Shown: piece by piece, positions 1 to 9,172 of the stretch
Position numbering within the stretch: the stretch's first letter is position 1
Layout of the letters: every line of letters starts with the position of its first letter
Source: JABWBR01 sp036741235
GTDB taxonomy: Bacteria; Bacteroidota; Bacteroidia; Chitinophagales; Saprospiraceae
DNA: 41,576 bases
NCBI GenBank assembly: GCA_036741235.1
Contig: DAINSQ010000021.1
Location: forward strand, 1 to 41,576
Direction: 5' to 3'
Made by a program: the position numbers and the translations under genes
The notes under the pieces: generated by a model
The model's database searches: none
What the model saw: the letters and a program-made list of their open reading frames with translations, nothing else
What the model was told of the DNA's origin: nothing

Positions 1-181
1 TGAAAGCGAACGAAGTGAGTCCCGACTAAATGTCGGGGGAGTCCCGTACTGACCGTAGGGAAGTCGGGAAGTTTATAGGTTGATGACCAAGGGAGACCGT
101 AAACTCATAAACTTATAAACCCATAAACTTATAAACCCCATAAACCCGAATCACTTCACGAAAAAACATTGTTATCATGCA
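1..181. repeat. Low-complexity intergenic repeat region
   Basis: No gene is visible. Positions 24-40 form a short hairpin (CCCGAC, then a TAAAT loop, then GTCGGG), with related GTCCCG/GTCGGG words around it. Positions 99-149 hold imperfect tandem copies of the words CATAAAC and TTATAAAC (about five), an AT-rich direct repeat. It lies downstream of the minus-strand tRNA terminator. Function unknown; it looks like an expandable intergenic repeat. Confidence 0.6.
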
Positions 182-182
182 A

Positions 183-211
183 CAAAAAAAATAGGCCCGC
201 TTTCGCGAGCC
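183..211 (-). terminator. Rho-independent terminator of the initiator tRNA
   Basis: Read on the minus strand, GGCTCGC and GCGGGCC form a 7-bp stem (one G-U pair) closed by a GAAA tetraloop (arms at 205-211 and 194-200). A run TATTTTTTTT follows at 192-183. It begins about 8 nt after the 3' end of the tRNA, the expected place for its terminator. Confidence 0.85.
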
Positions 212-218
212 TTCTTTG

Positions 219-291
<73 letters not shown>

Positions 292-364
292 GTGTTGCAT
301 TTTGGATTGCAAAGATACGCAGCTTAGATCCAATATTCCAAATATTCTAACAAAAAATAGTTGA

Positions 365-2770
365 TTATTTTGAAATAATGCATTTGCCGACGGGGAGAAG
401 GATACCGTTCACCCAAAAGCGATACGTATAAGTACCTGGTTGCCAATTGGAAACATCAATTCTACTGATCAAGCCGAGGTTGTCGTTTTGGGCGGCTGCC
501 TGCCATTGCAATTGCCCCAGGCTATTGAAAACCTGCAACAGGGCATCTTCGCCGGATGCTTTGGGACCAAAAGCGCGCAAGGTCAATTCTTCGCAGGCCG
601 GGTTAGGATAACTTTGTACCCAATACGTTTGCGACCCTGTTTCAAGTACATCGGTACTGATGCCATCCCATGTGTGCACTTGCACTTCGTCAAAAGCAAA
701 GCCGTCGCCGGAGCCGTAATTATCGGTTACCAGGCTAAAACGAATCCGGATTTGGTCATTAGGCGCCGCATACGGCGCCAGGTCTATCCATTCGTGCACC
801 CAGTAGCCCTGTTCGCCTTCGTATACCGGCTGCCCGGTCGCCTGGAAGATCGTGCCCGTTACCGTATAATTTCCGCAAAGCGGAACAAAATCACCGCCGT
901 TGACTGAAAGCTCAACCTGGGCGTAATCAAATGAAGGTTCCAGCTCCCATTTTACCCAAAAAGAAAGATATGCCTGCTCAAACGCGCCCATTAAAATGGG
1001 TTGCGTAGTTGTGATCGTTGTAAAGGAATTGTCGGCGCTGGGGCCTGCCGGTGAATCGCTGATAGCCGCTCCGCCCAGGTGAGCGTCGTCGAACATCACG
1101 CCCCAGTTGCCGTTTTCAACGGTCCACTGGTTGAGGTTATTGCCGCTTTCGCTAAATACGACGGGCGTTTCGCTGTAATACAATTGCACTGTATCGGAGC
1201 GTACCAGTTCGCCATTGTCTACCGACAATAAAAAGAGTACCTCGGCTTCATCGCCGGTATTGGGCGCCAGCGTATACGCAATACTGTCAATGATGGGCTC
1301 GAAATCGGCGGGGGAAAAGGTTTTGGGAGCTCCGACCGACGTAATGTTGGCGCTGATGGGCGAGATAGATACGGTAAGCGCGCCTGCTTCGAGTCCGTGA
1401 CGGCGAAGCCGGAAAGAGAGATACCCGTTTTTCTGGCGCAATACTTTAGCGTTAATTTCCTGGGCGACGCCGAAATTATGGGCTGCCAGGGCCATCGTCA
1501 GGTTCATACCCATAGTGCCCTTGCAGTTGTTTTCAATAGCGTAAATGGGCGGCCAGAAACCGCCGGACTCATCGCGGCGGCCAACCTCCGGCGTCATGGA
1601 GAAAATAGCCGGTTTGGTCGCATTTTCGCCGTACATCCAGTCATCGGAGTTGCCGTTGACGGTATAGCCTACCGTTTCGGTGCCGGTGCCGGCCAGGAAG
1701 TAGTTTTCGTAAATCATGATATCGGCCAGGGCATTGAACGCGGCGGCGTCAACGGTGAGTGTATCGGAGTAACCCCAGGGGTGCACCAGCAGGTTGCCGA
1801 AGGTGTGATAGTTTAAAGCGATATTAAATTCTCGCTGCTCGCAAAAATAGCGCAATGCCTGGGTTTCTGCCTCCGAAAACGGCGCCGTGCCGCGATAAAC
1901 CTGTGATTCGGGGTTGGGCGAAGAGCCGGCATTGTCAAAACCCCATTGATAGCCGTAGTTGCGGTTGAGATCGATACCATAAGAACCGTCGCTATTGGGG
2001 AAACGGTTTTTTCGCCACAATCCTCCCCCCTCGGGGTTGGCGACTTCATTGTAAATGTAGCCGTCGGGATTTACGCACGGTACGAAATAGAGCTCCGTAT
2101 TATCCACGATATAACGCACCTCTTCATTAGTATCGTAGTTTTCGAGCAAATACCACATATAAAAGATGAGCTGCGACAGGCTGTTGGGCTCCCTGGCGTG
2201 GTGCAGGGCGGTATAGAGCACCTCCGGTTCGCCTTCATCATCAGCGGCATTGTCGGAGATGCGCAGCCAATAGATCGGACGGCCTTCGTAAGTGAGAAAG
2301 TCGCCGATAGGGGCCCTGGGTGTGATCAGGTCGGGGTATTGCGCCGCCATGGCATCCAATTCATCGAGCATTTCCTGATAGGTATAAAAACCCGCCATGC
2401 TGCCCAAATTGAAATTGGCAGGCGTAGCGTATTGAAAGCGTGCATTGGGATCGCAACTGCCGCCGCTGCGGGCAGGCGCCGGTTGGCGGCTTTGCTGTAC
2501 GTACCACGACTGCACGTCAGCTATCAATACTTCAACATTCCAGCCGGCTTGTTGCATGACGTCATACTCGCGGGCCGAAAAATCGCCGATAAAAAACCGC
2601 CCCGGCGCGTGGATGCCGTGGTCGGCGTCGATACCCAGCGCTGCCAGTTCGGCAATGGTTCGCTGACTCAAGTCGACGCGCAAGCGGGAATAAGCGTTAA
2701 GACCCGATTGGGCCGATAATTGAATAGAAAGCGCCAGGAAAAGCAGCAGGCTAATCGTTTTATTTTTCAT
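365..2770 (-). CDS. Secreted M14 zinc carboxypeptidase with T9SS type A sorting domain
   Basis: An 801-aa secreted metallocarboxypeptidase that probably removes C-terminal residues from extracellular proteins or peptides. A signal peptide covers about residues 1-21 (ends SAQ). The M14 catalytic domain spans about 125-430. Zinc ligands are the HxxE motif (H191, E194) and H322 (NYHTFG). Substrate-binding motifs NPDGY (234-238), RKNR (253-256) and DLNRNY (267-272) are present, and the catalytic Glu is E395 (TPEVG). A beta-sandwich region follows, then a C-terminal sorting domain starting near YPNPA with a beta-rich end, which directs T9SS export. All catalytic residues are intact. It is divergently transcribed from the lysyl-oxidase-domain gene across about 200 bp. 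The family call is firm; the substrate is unknown. Confidence 0.93.
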   Translation of the reverse strand: MKNKTISLLLFLALSIQLSAQSGLNAYSRLRVDLSQRTIAELAALGIDADHGIHAPGRFFIGDFSAREYDVMQQAGWNVEVLIADVQSWYVQQSRQPAPARSGGSCDPNARFQYATPANFNLGSMAGFYTYQEMLDELDAMAAQYPDLITPRAPIGDFLTYEGRPIYWLRISDNAADDEGEPEVLYTALHHAREPNSLSQLIFYMWYLLENYDTNEEVRYIVDNTELYFVPCVNPDGYIYNEVANPEGGGLWRKNRFPNSDGSYGIDLNRNYGYQWGFDNAGSSPNPESQVYRGTAPFSEAETQALRYFCEQREFNIALNYHTFGNLLVHPWGYSDTLTVDAAAFNALADIMIYENYFLAGTGTETVGYTVNGNSDDWMYGENATKPAIFSMTPEVGRRDESGGFWPPIYAIENNCKGTMGMNLTMALAAHNFGVAQEINAKVLRQKNGYLSFRLRRHGLEAGALTVSISPISANITSVGAPKTFSPADFEPIIDSIAYTLAPNTGDEAEVLFLLSVDNGELVRSDTVQLYYSETPVVFSESGNNLNQWTVENGNWGVMFDDAHLGGAAISDSPAGPSADNSFTTITTTQPILMGAFEQAYLSFWVKWELEPSFDYAQVELSVNGGDFVPLCGNYTVTGTIFQATGQPVYEGEQGYWVHEWIDLAPYAAPNDQIRIRFSLVTDNYGSGDGFAFDEVQVHTWDGISTDVLETGSQTYWVQSYPNPACEELTLRAFGPKASGEDALLQVFNSLGQLQWQAAAQNDNLGLISRIDVSNWQPGTYTYRFWVNGILLPVGKCIISK

Positions 2771-2974
2771 ATATTAAATGTTGTCCATTATCCGGGCCTC
2801 CAAAATACGTTTAGCAATATAGAATACGGCAATAACCTCCTGAAAATATCCCCACATTGTCATTGGCGAGGCAAAAAATTTGTCTTTTGCTTACCATATG
2901 TACCATGGAATAAATATTTGAATTCAAAATTTATAGCAAAACCTTACATTTAGGCTTCATTTGATCATACAAAT

Positions 2975-5371
2975 ATGGTTTACAACATGAGGCTACTATT
3001 TACCTTGTTTTTCTGTCTTGCGACATCCTGGGCCATGCTGGCGCAGCCCCCCTGCCCCGATACCAGCGACGTATCGGTGGTGATTACCATCAAAACCGAC
3101 GGCTACGGTTATGAAACCGGCTGGAATATCACCGGTAGTTCCGGAACGGTATATCACCAGGTGGCGTATAACACATATGCCAACAACACAACTTATCAGC
3201 AACAGGTATGCGTACCGTCAACGGAGTGCATCACCTTCAACATCCTTGACAGCTACGGCGACGGCATTTTTGCGCCCGGCTTTTACCAGGTTAAGGTAGA
3301 CAACATTATCGTAGCCCAAGGAGGCGATTTCAACGACTACGAGTTTGTCAACTTCAACTGTCAGCCCGGGCAAGTGTGCAATTCGGCGTTACCTATTGTG
3401 GAAGGAACATATACTACCAGTTTTGACGACCACTGGTATATCTTCGAACCCGATTCTATTGGCACTTATCTGATTACGACCTGCGGTTTTACGGATTGCA
3501 ATACAACTATTTGGGTGTATGAGAACTGCCAGGGCAATGGTCTGACTGACGACAACCAGGGTATCGCTTTTTATGACAACGATGACTCCGACTGCGCGCC
3601 GCAGGCGCAAGTGGAAGCCTATATGGACCCCGCCAAAACGTATTATATCCGCATCGGCGACCACGCCAATAGTTGCCACGACACCATCACCTGGTCAATC
3701 AACTACCTCGGCCCCGTGGTTGGTTGTACGCAGATAGGTTCGTGCAACTACAACCCGCTGGCCACCGTTGACGACGGCTCCTGCCTGCCGCAAGGCGACC
3801 CCGCCTGCCCGGAAGCGCCGGACCTGGTTCTCGACGAGCAGTTGCTGCGCAATTCCATTTATTTGACTACCATTCAATCTACCGACCCTTGCCTGATTCA
3901 GGAAGGTTGCCTTAAAGGCTACGGTTTGCGCGATATTATCCGCTTTTCTACCAAAATTTCCAATACCGGCGAAAAGGACTATTATATCGGCCCGCCGAAT
4001 ATCAACAATACCCAATTTACCTACGACAACTGCCACAACCACTTCCACTATGCCGGCTATGCAGAATACCTGTTATTTGACGAAAGCGGCATTGTGCTGC
4101 CTGCCGGCTTCAAAAACGGTTTTTGCGTGCTCGACCTGGGCTGTACCACCGGCTCCGGCCAATACGGCTGTGGCAATATGGGTATCTCCGCCGGCTGCTA
4201 CGACGAATACTGGGCCGGCCTCGAATGCCAATGGATCGACGTCACCGACGTGCCCGACGGCCGCTACGTACTGGTTACCCGGGTAAACTGGGATAACGCC
4301 CCCGACGCCCTCGGACAAATCGAGCGCGATACCCTCAACAACTGGGGACAGGTTTGTATCGTTCTTGATCGCAGCTCGGGCGAGCTCGAACTGGAAATCG
4401 ATGACGACTGCCCGCCGGTGACAGACTGCAACGGCACTCCCTATGGCAATGTTCGCGAAGACTGCGCAGGCATCTGCGGCGGTATCACCCTGCGCGGCGA
4501 CCTCGACGTAGACGGCGTGCAGGAAATCAGCGACGCCGAGACTTATGTTGACGGCATCATGGCCGGCGATATGGAGGCCACGCCCTGCAACGACCTCAAC
4601 GCCGACGGCCAGATTACCGTTTACGACGCCGCACTGCTCACCAGTTGTCTCAATTATGGCACCGCTCACCTGCATGTGGGCCAGGGCCTGCACGACCACT
4701 GCAACTTCCCCGCCGGTATTACCAACCCTATTGATACGGTTACTTTCAGCATCATCGACGTCAACTATGATGAGCAATACTTCGATATCGGCATTAAAAA
4801 CCCGACCGACTATGTGCACGCCTACCAATTCCGCGTAAGCGGCGTGATGCCGATGAATATCGAAAATCTGGTAGACCCGGTACAATACCCAATCACTCCC
4901 CGCATCAACATTGACGGCGGCATGGTAGTGGGTATTTCCTACGAAGATTCTTTGGTCCTCAAGTCGCCCAACATGCAGCCGCTCTGCCGCATTTATTTCA
5001 GCGAACTGACCGGTGACTATATCTGCATTGATGAAATTATCGAAGTCATAAATGAAGACCACGAGCAGGTATCTTCCAAAATCGTCGACGGCTGCGTTGT
5101 AGCCGTGGGCGTAACGGATGTCAACCCGGCCATCCCGGCAACCCTGCAACCCAACCCGATGGGCACGGCCTCCATCCTTCGCTTCCCCAATCCCGCGGGC
5201 GTCTCTTTCAGCATGGAACTCATGGACGCCAAAGGCCAGGTGGTGAGGGTCTACAACGACATTACCGAAGACCAGGTGCGCATCGAGCGCCAGTCGCTGC
5301 CTGTGGGCATTTATTTCTACCGCCTGCACGGCGAATCCGGCTTCGCTACCGGGCGTTTTGCGGTGCAGTAA
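2975..5371 (+). CDS. Secreted lysyl-oxidase-domain protein with dockerin-like and T9SS type A domains
   Basis: A 798-aa secreted protein with a copper amine oxidase domain of the lysyl oxidase (LOX) family, which oxidises lysine side chains to aldehydes in animals. A signal peptide lies at about 5-24; the ATG at 2987 (M5) is an alternative start. Two Cys-rich beta domains follow (DSYGDG motif at 92-97; a second domain at 133-245). The LOX domain spans about 285-465. The copper motif is CHNHFH (H354, H356, H358), and both residues matching the human LTQ-cofactor pair (K320, Y355) are present as K380 and Y412, with the flanking cysteines C384, C390, C408 and C418. Next come Ca-loop, dockerin-like segments (DLDVDG at 509-514, DLNADG at 540-545) and a T9SS sorting domain. 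The LOX call rests on several motifs and is strong. The substrate is unknown; cross-linking of surface or matrix proteins is inference. Confidence 0.88.
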   Translation: MVYNMRLLFTLFFCLATSWAMLAQPPCPDTSDVSVVITIKTDGYGYETGWNITGSSGTVYHQVAYNTYANNTTYQQQVCVPSTECITFNILDSYGDGIFAPGFYQVKVDNIIVAQGGDFNDYEFVNFNCQPGQVCNSALPIVEGTYTTSFDDHWYIFEPDSIGTYLITTCGFTDCNTTIWVYENCQGNGLTDDNQGIAFYDNDDSDCAPQAQVEAYMDPAKTYYIRIGDHANSCHDTITWSINYLGPVVGCTQIGSCNYNPLATVDDGSCLPQGDPACPEAPDLVLDEQLLRNSIYLTTIQSTDPCLIQEGCLKGYGLRDIIRFSTKISNTGEKDYYIGPPNINNTQFTYDNCHNHFHYAGYAEYLLFDESGIVLPAGFKNGFCVLDLGCTTGSGQYGCGNMGISAGCYDEYWAGLECQWIDVTDVPDGRYVLVTRVNWDNAPDALGQIERDTLNNWGQVCIVLDRSSGELELEIDDDCPPVTDCNGTPYGNVREDCAGICGGITLRGDLDVDGVQEISDAETYVDGIMAGDMEATPCNDLNADGQITVYDAALLTSCLNYGTAHLHVGQGLHDHCNFPAGITNPIDTVTFSIIDVNYDEQYFDIGIKNPTDYVHAYQFRVSGVMPMNIENLVDPVQYPITPRINIDGGMVVGISYEDSLVLKSPNMQPLCRIYFSELTGDYICIDEIIEVINEDHEQVSSKIVDGCVVAVGVTDVNPAIPATLQPNPMGTASILRFPNPAGVSFSMELMDAKGQVVRVYNDITEDQVRIERQSLPVGIYFYRLHGESGFATGRFAVQ

Positions 5372-5393
5372 TTCGATACTACTGGCCGCAGTA

Positions 5394-5444
5394 TCAAACG
5401 GAGTAACGCAGCGTTAAATGCCTACGCTGTGTTACTCCGTTTGA
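5394..5444. terminator. Bidirectional hairpin between convergent genes, also a dispersed-repeat copy
   Basis: Near-perfect 20-nt inverted arms (5394-5413 and 5425-5444, one mismatch) enclose an 11-nt loop. The hairpin sits between the convergent stops of the lysyl-oxidase and S41 genes, with short A/T tracts outside. It shares the words AAACGGAGTAAC and CGCTGTG with the repeats at 9173-9192 and 35210-35288, so it may be a repeat reused as a terminator. Confidence 0.75.
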
Positions 5445-5459
5445 TTTAATGGCAATAAG

Positions 5460-6875
5460 CTAATTTTTCTTCGACTGTAGCTGTTGTCCGAGATACGCTA
5501 GCGCCCGCTCCAAAGCGACATCCCTGTTGTTCATATAATCCTCCAGCGATTGCTTCACCTCGATATCGGGCGTTATGCCATAGCCCACAAACTCTTTGCC
5601 GTTGGGATAAGTGTCTTTTTTTGTGCAAACCCTGGCATTACCCCCGCCGGGCAGACTGAACAAATACGGTTGGCCTGTGCTGCCAAAGGTTTTTTCTCCC
5701 ATCAGCGTGAAATGCTTTTGGCCGTGCGCATAAATCAAAAAATCTTCAGCGGCCGAAGCGGTAGCATTGCCTATCAAAATAACGGTTGGCGCCACAATCC
5801 TTTTGGAAATTCCTTTTATCGGATCGGGTTGATAAGGAAATTCGTAAAAATAAGCGTCGTTAGCCATCAGAAAGCTCTGCGTCACATCGGCTTTTGTCAT
5901 ACCCCATTCCGGTTTATCCTGTAAAGTATCAACCGGAGTCATAAACGTGCCCCAGGCCTTGTATGCAGGTATGTGCATCCGGCTTGTACTCTTTGAGCCG
6001 TATAACATCGTATCAGAGACGAGGTGTTTCAGGACGTTAAAGCCAATATTAGTACTCCCGCCTCCGTTGTTTCTCAAATCAATAATCAAACCTTTTGAAT
6101 TGTATAAATCGGGTAATATCACTTGAAATAAACTATCCAGTTTTTCATCATCAAAACTATTCAACCCCAGATAATTTATTCCATTTTCCATTTTTTTAAA
6201 TTCCAGTAAATTCAAATTCTCAAAAGGCGGGTAGATACCTTTTTCTTCTGTCATTTGGTGTTCAAGAAAAAGCGTAATTACTTCCTGATTGGGTTTCTTA
6301 ATTTGAATGGTAAATTTATCGCCTTTGTACCCGCGAAGCAGGTGATAAACGCTTTGGTTATCGCGAATATAGTCGGTAGACGATGAAATATATGGGCTTA
6401 CAAATTCTTTCATATAGGTTTTTGCATCTAAACCATTGACGCTTATCACCTCGCTGCCGATAGGTATTTCGTCTTTTTTGCTTTCATTGACCCTTGTTAC
6501 AATGGCTTTACCGCCAATATTGGTGAGAAATAACCTGTATTCTCCAAACATTGTGGTCATGATATTGCCGGCAATATCGTTGGGGTAATAAACATTGGTA
6601 TGGCCGTCATTTAAATAGGCGCAGAAAAACTCCAGTTGCTTATAGTATTCATAATCGTTGGGAGTAGCCAGTACTTTGGCAATCATGTCCTGGTATAAAG
6701 AATCCCAGGCATGCCTGTTTATTTTATCAATGAAAACAAAATTGTAATTGACCTCCTGCCAGAATTTCGATAATCCATAGACTTTTTCCTGTGGCGATAA
6801 ATTATTGGCTTTTTGGCCAAAAAGCGCGATAGCGGAAAATAATCCAATAGCGAAAAAAGCAATTTTTGTTTTCAT
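5460..6875 (-). CDS. S41 family serine peptidase
   Basis: A 471-aa exported peptidase of the S41 (tail-specific/tricorn-core) family, probably periplasmic. A signal peptide spans about 1-21 (ends LFGQ). The conserved LNDGHTN element at 88-94 carries the likely catalytic His (H92). A PDZ-like region lies at about 115-205. The core contains the family motif LIIDLRNNGGG (263-273), and the nucleophile is S374 in GNATASAAEDF. The C-terminal GYGITPDIEV segment is also typical. There is no T9SS sorting domain and no lipobox. The gene is noticeably more AT-rich than the lysyl-oxidase gene beside it. It starts 104 bp downstream of the CPBP protease gene on the same strand; co-transcription is possible but not shown. 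Confidence 0.88.
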   Translation of the reverse strand: MKTKIAFFAIGLFSAIALFGQKANNLSPQEKVYGLSKFWQEVNYNFVFIDKINRHAWDSLYQDMIAKVLATPNDYEYYKQLEFFCAYLNDGHTNVYYPNDIAGNIMTTMFGEYRLFLTNIGGKAIVTRVNESKKDEIPIGSEVISVNGLDAKTYMKEFVSPYISSSTDYIRDNQSVYHLLRGYKGDKFTIQIKKPNQEVITLFLEHQMTEEKGIYPPFENLNLLEFKKMENGINYLGLNSFDDEKLDSLFQVILPDLYNSKGLIIDLRNNGGGSTNIGFNVLKHLVSDTMLYGSKSTSRMHIPAYKAWGTFMTPVDTLQDKPEWGMTKADVTQSFLMANDAYFYEFPYQPDPIKGISKRIVAPTVILIGNATASAAEDFLIYAHGQKHFTLMGEKTFGSTGQPYLFSLPGGGNARVCTKKDTYPNGKEFVGYGITPDIEVKQSLEDYMNNRDVALERALAYLGQQLQSKKN

Positions 6876-6979
6876 GGAAGCGAATGTAAATTGTTAGAAA
6901 TACAGAGAAAACGCTTCGCTTCGATGCGGTATTGTCCGGATTTATTTGCTGAATGAAAATATCCGTAAAATTCAACGAC

Positions 6980-7792
6980 CTAAAGGACGGAAATCCGCTC
7001 TCCGCGCGCCAGATTTTTCCATCCCCAAATCAGTAAAACAGCTATACCCCACAGTGTGACCAGCATGCCGATGTACTGCATCATGTTGTCATTGCGGTAA
7101 TCAGCCAGGAAAATTACGTCAATCAGGCCGTGAAAAATTGCGCAAGCCAACAAGCTGCCCCGGGAATTGTTGAACAACCAGGTAAAAAGTACGGCGCCGG
7201 CTATGATACTGAAAAACCAACCTGCCACTCCCGGAAAATCCATAGCCGTATATCCCGGTCGATACGTAAAAATCGGCAGATGCCAACCTGCCCAAAATAC
7301 CGATAATATCAGCGTGGCTAAAATTGCCGAATATTTTTGCTGCAATCGCGGCAATGCAAACCCTCGCCAACCGACTTCTTCACCATAGCCGAAAAAGAAA
7401 ATATTGTAAAAAACAAATCCAGCGACGCCCAATTCAGGGAATTCACCGCTTTTGCCCAATGCTGAAAAATCGGGAAAGCGCCCCTCGACTACCCGGGCGA
7501 TCAGTCCGCCAAAAAGCGAAAATGCAAATGGCAACAAAAGCGCAACCAGGGTCCAGAATAGCGGCCTCCACTTAAACAGGCGGCGCCAGAGCGCTTGTAG
7601 CCCGGCTTTTTTATAAAAAATTGCAGTGGAAATAAATGCTGACAGCATGGGCCCCAAACCGCCAAAGCCGTGCTGATAAGGCAATAACGGCTTGATGTTT
7701 ACCCCGAAATACGGTAGCCACATGGGCGACCAGATTATCCAGGAGATGACATACGCAAGCAAAAAAAATACGATTAAGTCCCTGATTTTCAT
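6980..7792 (-). CDS. CPBP family intramembrane metalloprotease
   Basis: A 270-aa multi-pass membrane protein of the CPBP (Abi/CAAX-protease-like) family. Motif 1 is EEVGWRG (E138, E139 and R143), motif 2 is WAGWH (H171) and motif 3 is the AIFHGLIDV segment (H221); together these provide the glutamate and histidines of the membrane-embedded active site. About seven to eight hydrophobic segments are visible, starting at 8-24. It begins 6 bp after the stop of the GyrI-like gene, so the two are very likely one operon. Bacterial members have varied or unknown substrates, so the physiological role cannot be given. Confidence 0.9.
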   Translation of the reverse strand: MKIRDLIVFFLLAYVISWIIWSPMWLPYFGVNIKPLLPYQHGFGGLGPMLSAFISTAIFYKKAGLQALWRRLFKWRPLFWTLVALLLPFAFSLFGGLIARVVEGRFPDFSALGKSGEFPELGVAGFVFYNIFFFGYGEEVGWRGFALPRLQQKYSAILATLILSVFWAGWHLPIFTYRPGYTAMDFPGVAGWFFSIIAGAVLFTWLFNNSRGSLLACAIFHGLIDVIFLADYRNDNMMQYIGMLVTLWGIAVLLIWGWKNLARGERISVL

Positions 7793-7798
7793 ATTTAA

Positions 7799-8422
7799 TT
7801 ATTTAACCGGTTCACGCAGGATGGTTTTCAAAGCCGCCGGCGCGGTTTTCCGGAAATCGGAGAGATAAATCTCGTGGTGCAGCCCGTTTTTTGCCAGTCT
7901 ATGCAGTTGAATAAAATCATTGATCTTTTGCAGCGAGGCCGGTTCGTCGGCATAGGGGCCGACATGCAGCATTTGCACGCATTTGCCTTCGGTCATTTCA
8001 TAATAATGCACATTTGCCGCTTCCGGCATTTTCTTTTTATAGACCACCGAGTCCACTGCCGAGGCCACCATTTCGGCATCCGCAAAGTCGGGCAGGCGTA
8101 TGAGCAAGCGGTATTCCCAGGCGCTGCGGGGTACTTTCAGGGGCGCTTCGGCGATGCCGGGATTCCCGAATTGCTGCTCATCAAACCACCACAATCCTTC
8201 GAGTTTTGGCACGCCGAAGTCTTTGCCGGATGTTTTGCACAGGGCTTTTACGCCGTAAGCGACCGGGTACAGCAACTGGATATCGGCAGCAAAAGCGTCG
8301 CCGGAGGGATCGCCCTTGCCTTGAATAGACACATAACGCGCCGTGTCGAATTCGACAATTTCCGGAATTGCTTTGGCGGTGTAATAATATTTGTACTGTT
8401 TGACGAGGTCGATTTTTTCCAT
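7799..8422 (-). CDS. GyrI-like (AraC effector-binding fold) small-molecule-binding protein
   Basis: A 207-aa cytosolic protein of the stand-alone GyrI-like family, recognised from the TARYVSIQGKGDP N-terminal segment, the LEGLWWFDE middle and the GKCVQMLHVGPYADEP and HHEIYLSDFRKT motifs. The fold is that of the ligand-binding domain of multidrug-sensing regulators, but no DNA-binding domain is attached. Known members bind, and some hydrolyse, hydrophobic compounds; the ligand here is unknown. It is the first gene of a tight pair with the CPBP protease (6-bp spacing). Its upstream region is occupied by the palindromic repeat at 8440-8708. Confidence 0.82.
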   Translation of the reverse strand: MEKIDLVKQYKYYYTAKAIPEIVEFDTARYVSIQGKGDPSGDAFAADIQLLYPVAYGVKALCKTSGKDFGVPKLEGLWWFDEQQFGNPGIAEAPLKVPRSAWEYRLLIRLPDFADAEMVASAVDSVVYKKKMPEAANVHYYEMTEGKCVQMLHVGPYADEPASLQKINDFIQLHRLAKNGLHHEIYLSDFRKTAPAALKTILREPVK

Positions 8423-8439
8423 AAAACGGATGTACCAGG

Positions 8440-8708
8440 TTTAGAGCATGTTTGGACATTCGTCAATTGACTTCGTCGAATCTTCGATTTGACTACAAGC
8501 GGCAAATTTTGTTTTATTCGCTTCGCGAGTTCAGCCTGTCAGCGTGACGTTTAGTCACCCTTCCAGGCTTCATGTTGCGTTTTTTCGCCGTAGCTGCCGG
8601 CTACGACTGCAAAACGCGCCCCCGCCTTGCGGGACTTCGCTGCGCTACGCTCGTCTAAAATAAAATTTGCTCGCTTTCGCTCAATCACGAAAATCCAAAC
8701 ATGCTCTA
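8440..8708. repeat. MITE-like palindromic intergenic repeat with 17-bp terminal inverted repeats
   Basis: This fills most of the 312-bp gap between the VOC and GyrI-like genes. The ends are exact 17-bp inverted repeats: TTTAGAGCATGTTTGGA at 8440-8456 and its complement at 8692-8708. Similarity continues inward in inverted orientation (CAAATTTTGTTTTA against CAAATTTTATTTTA). The interior is rich in small palindromes (GTAGCTGCCGGCTAC, CCCGCCTTGCGGG). A 70-codon open frame runs through it, but it continues into flanking DNA and looks fortuitous. No transposase and no clear target-site duplication were found. It could be a non-autonomous element or a structured dispersed repeat. Confidence 0.65.
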
Positions 8709-8734
8709 AATAATTGTAAACAGGATAATTTTTT

Positions 8735-9097
8735 TTAAACATCAGCTTGCCGGCTCTGCCCAAAAGTCAACAAATTATTATCGGGGTCGAGCAGGGAGAA
8801 CTCCGTTTGTCCCCACGGTTTTGTCGCCAAACGTCCGTTGGGGTGAATGTCGACGCTTCGCGCTATCAATGATTGGTATAGGCTGTTGATGTTGTCGGTC
8901 CGGATGTATACCTGTCCGTAATTTTCTTTGGGGTCGAGTCCGCTAAATTGAAAAAAATGAATGGCTATACCGTCTTTTTCAACGATGAGGTAATCGCCGT
9001 AATCGCCGGCGTCGGCAAACCCCAGCTTGTTGAGGTAATATTCTTTGGTAGCTTCTTTATCCCGCATGGGCAATTTTGGGTGAATGGCAGTGAGCAT
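8735..9097 (-). CDS. VOC (glyoxalase/bleomycin-resistance-like) family protein
   Basis: A 120-aa single-domain protein of the vicinal oxygen chelate superfamily. The paired beta-alpha-beta-beta-beta modules are visible: KLPMRDKEATKEYYLNKLGF with DGIAIHFF, then QVYIRTDNINSLY with TEFSLLDPDNNLLTFGQ. It resembles small bleomycin-binding-protein-like members that bind ligands without strong evidence of catalysis. No signal peptide is present, so it is cytosolic. Its 3' end runs into the palindromic repeat and the upstream side holds another repeat copy, so it appears monocistronic. Ligand and resistance role are not established. Confidence 0.85.
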   Translation of the reverse strand: MLTAIHPKLPMRDKEATKEYYLNKLGFADAGDYGDYLIVEKDGIAIHFFQFSGLDPKENYGQVYIRTDNINSLYQSLIARSVDIHPNGRLATKPWGQTEFSLLDPDNNLLTFGQSRQADV

Positions 9098-9172
9098 GGC
9101 GGTTGTTGTTGTTTTATTCGTTATCTTTTTTTGTCGGTATTACTTGGCTTGGGTTGCCGCGTTTTTTATTTT

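Noticed and set aside
99..149. CRISPR-like appearance of the CATAAAC/TTATAAAC repeats
   Set aside because: Units are about 8-16 bp, imperfect and without unique spacers; there are no cas genes in the window.
2720..2953. 77-codon plus-strand frame in the gap between the M14 and lysyl-oxidase genes
   Set aside because: It overlaps the M14 start antisense and has no signal or motif; the region is better read as two divergent upstream regions.
4073..5329. 418-codon minus-strand frame inside the lysyl-oxidase gene
   Set aside because: A long antisense shadow of a GC-rich coding sequence; the plus-strand protein has clear domains.
8551..8763. 70-codon minus-strand open frame across the palindromic repeat
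   Set aside because: It joins the end of the VOC gene region with the repeat interior and has no family features; the repeat explains the open frame.
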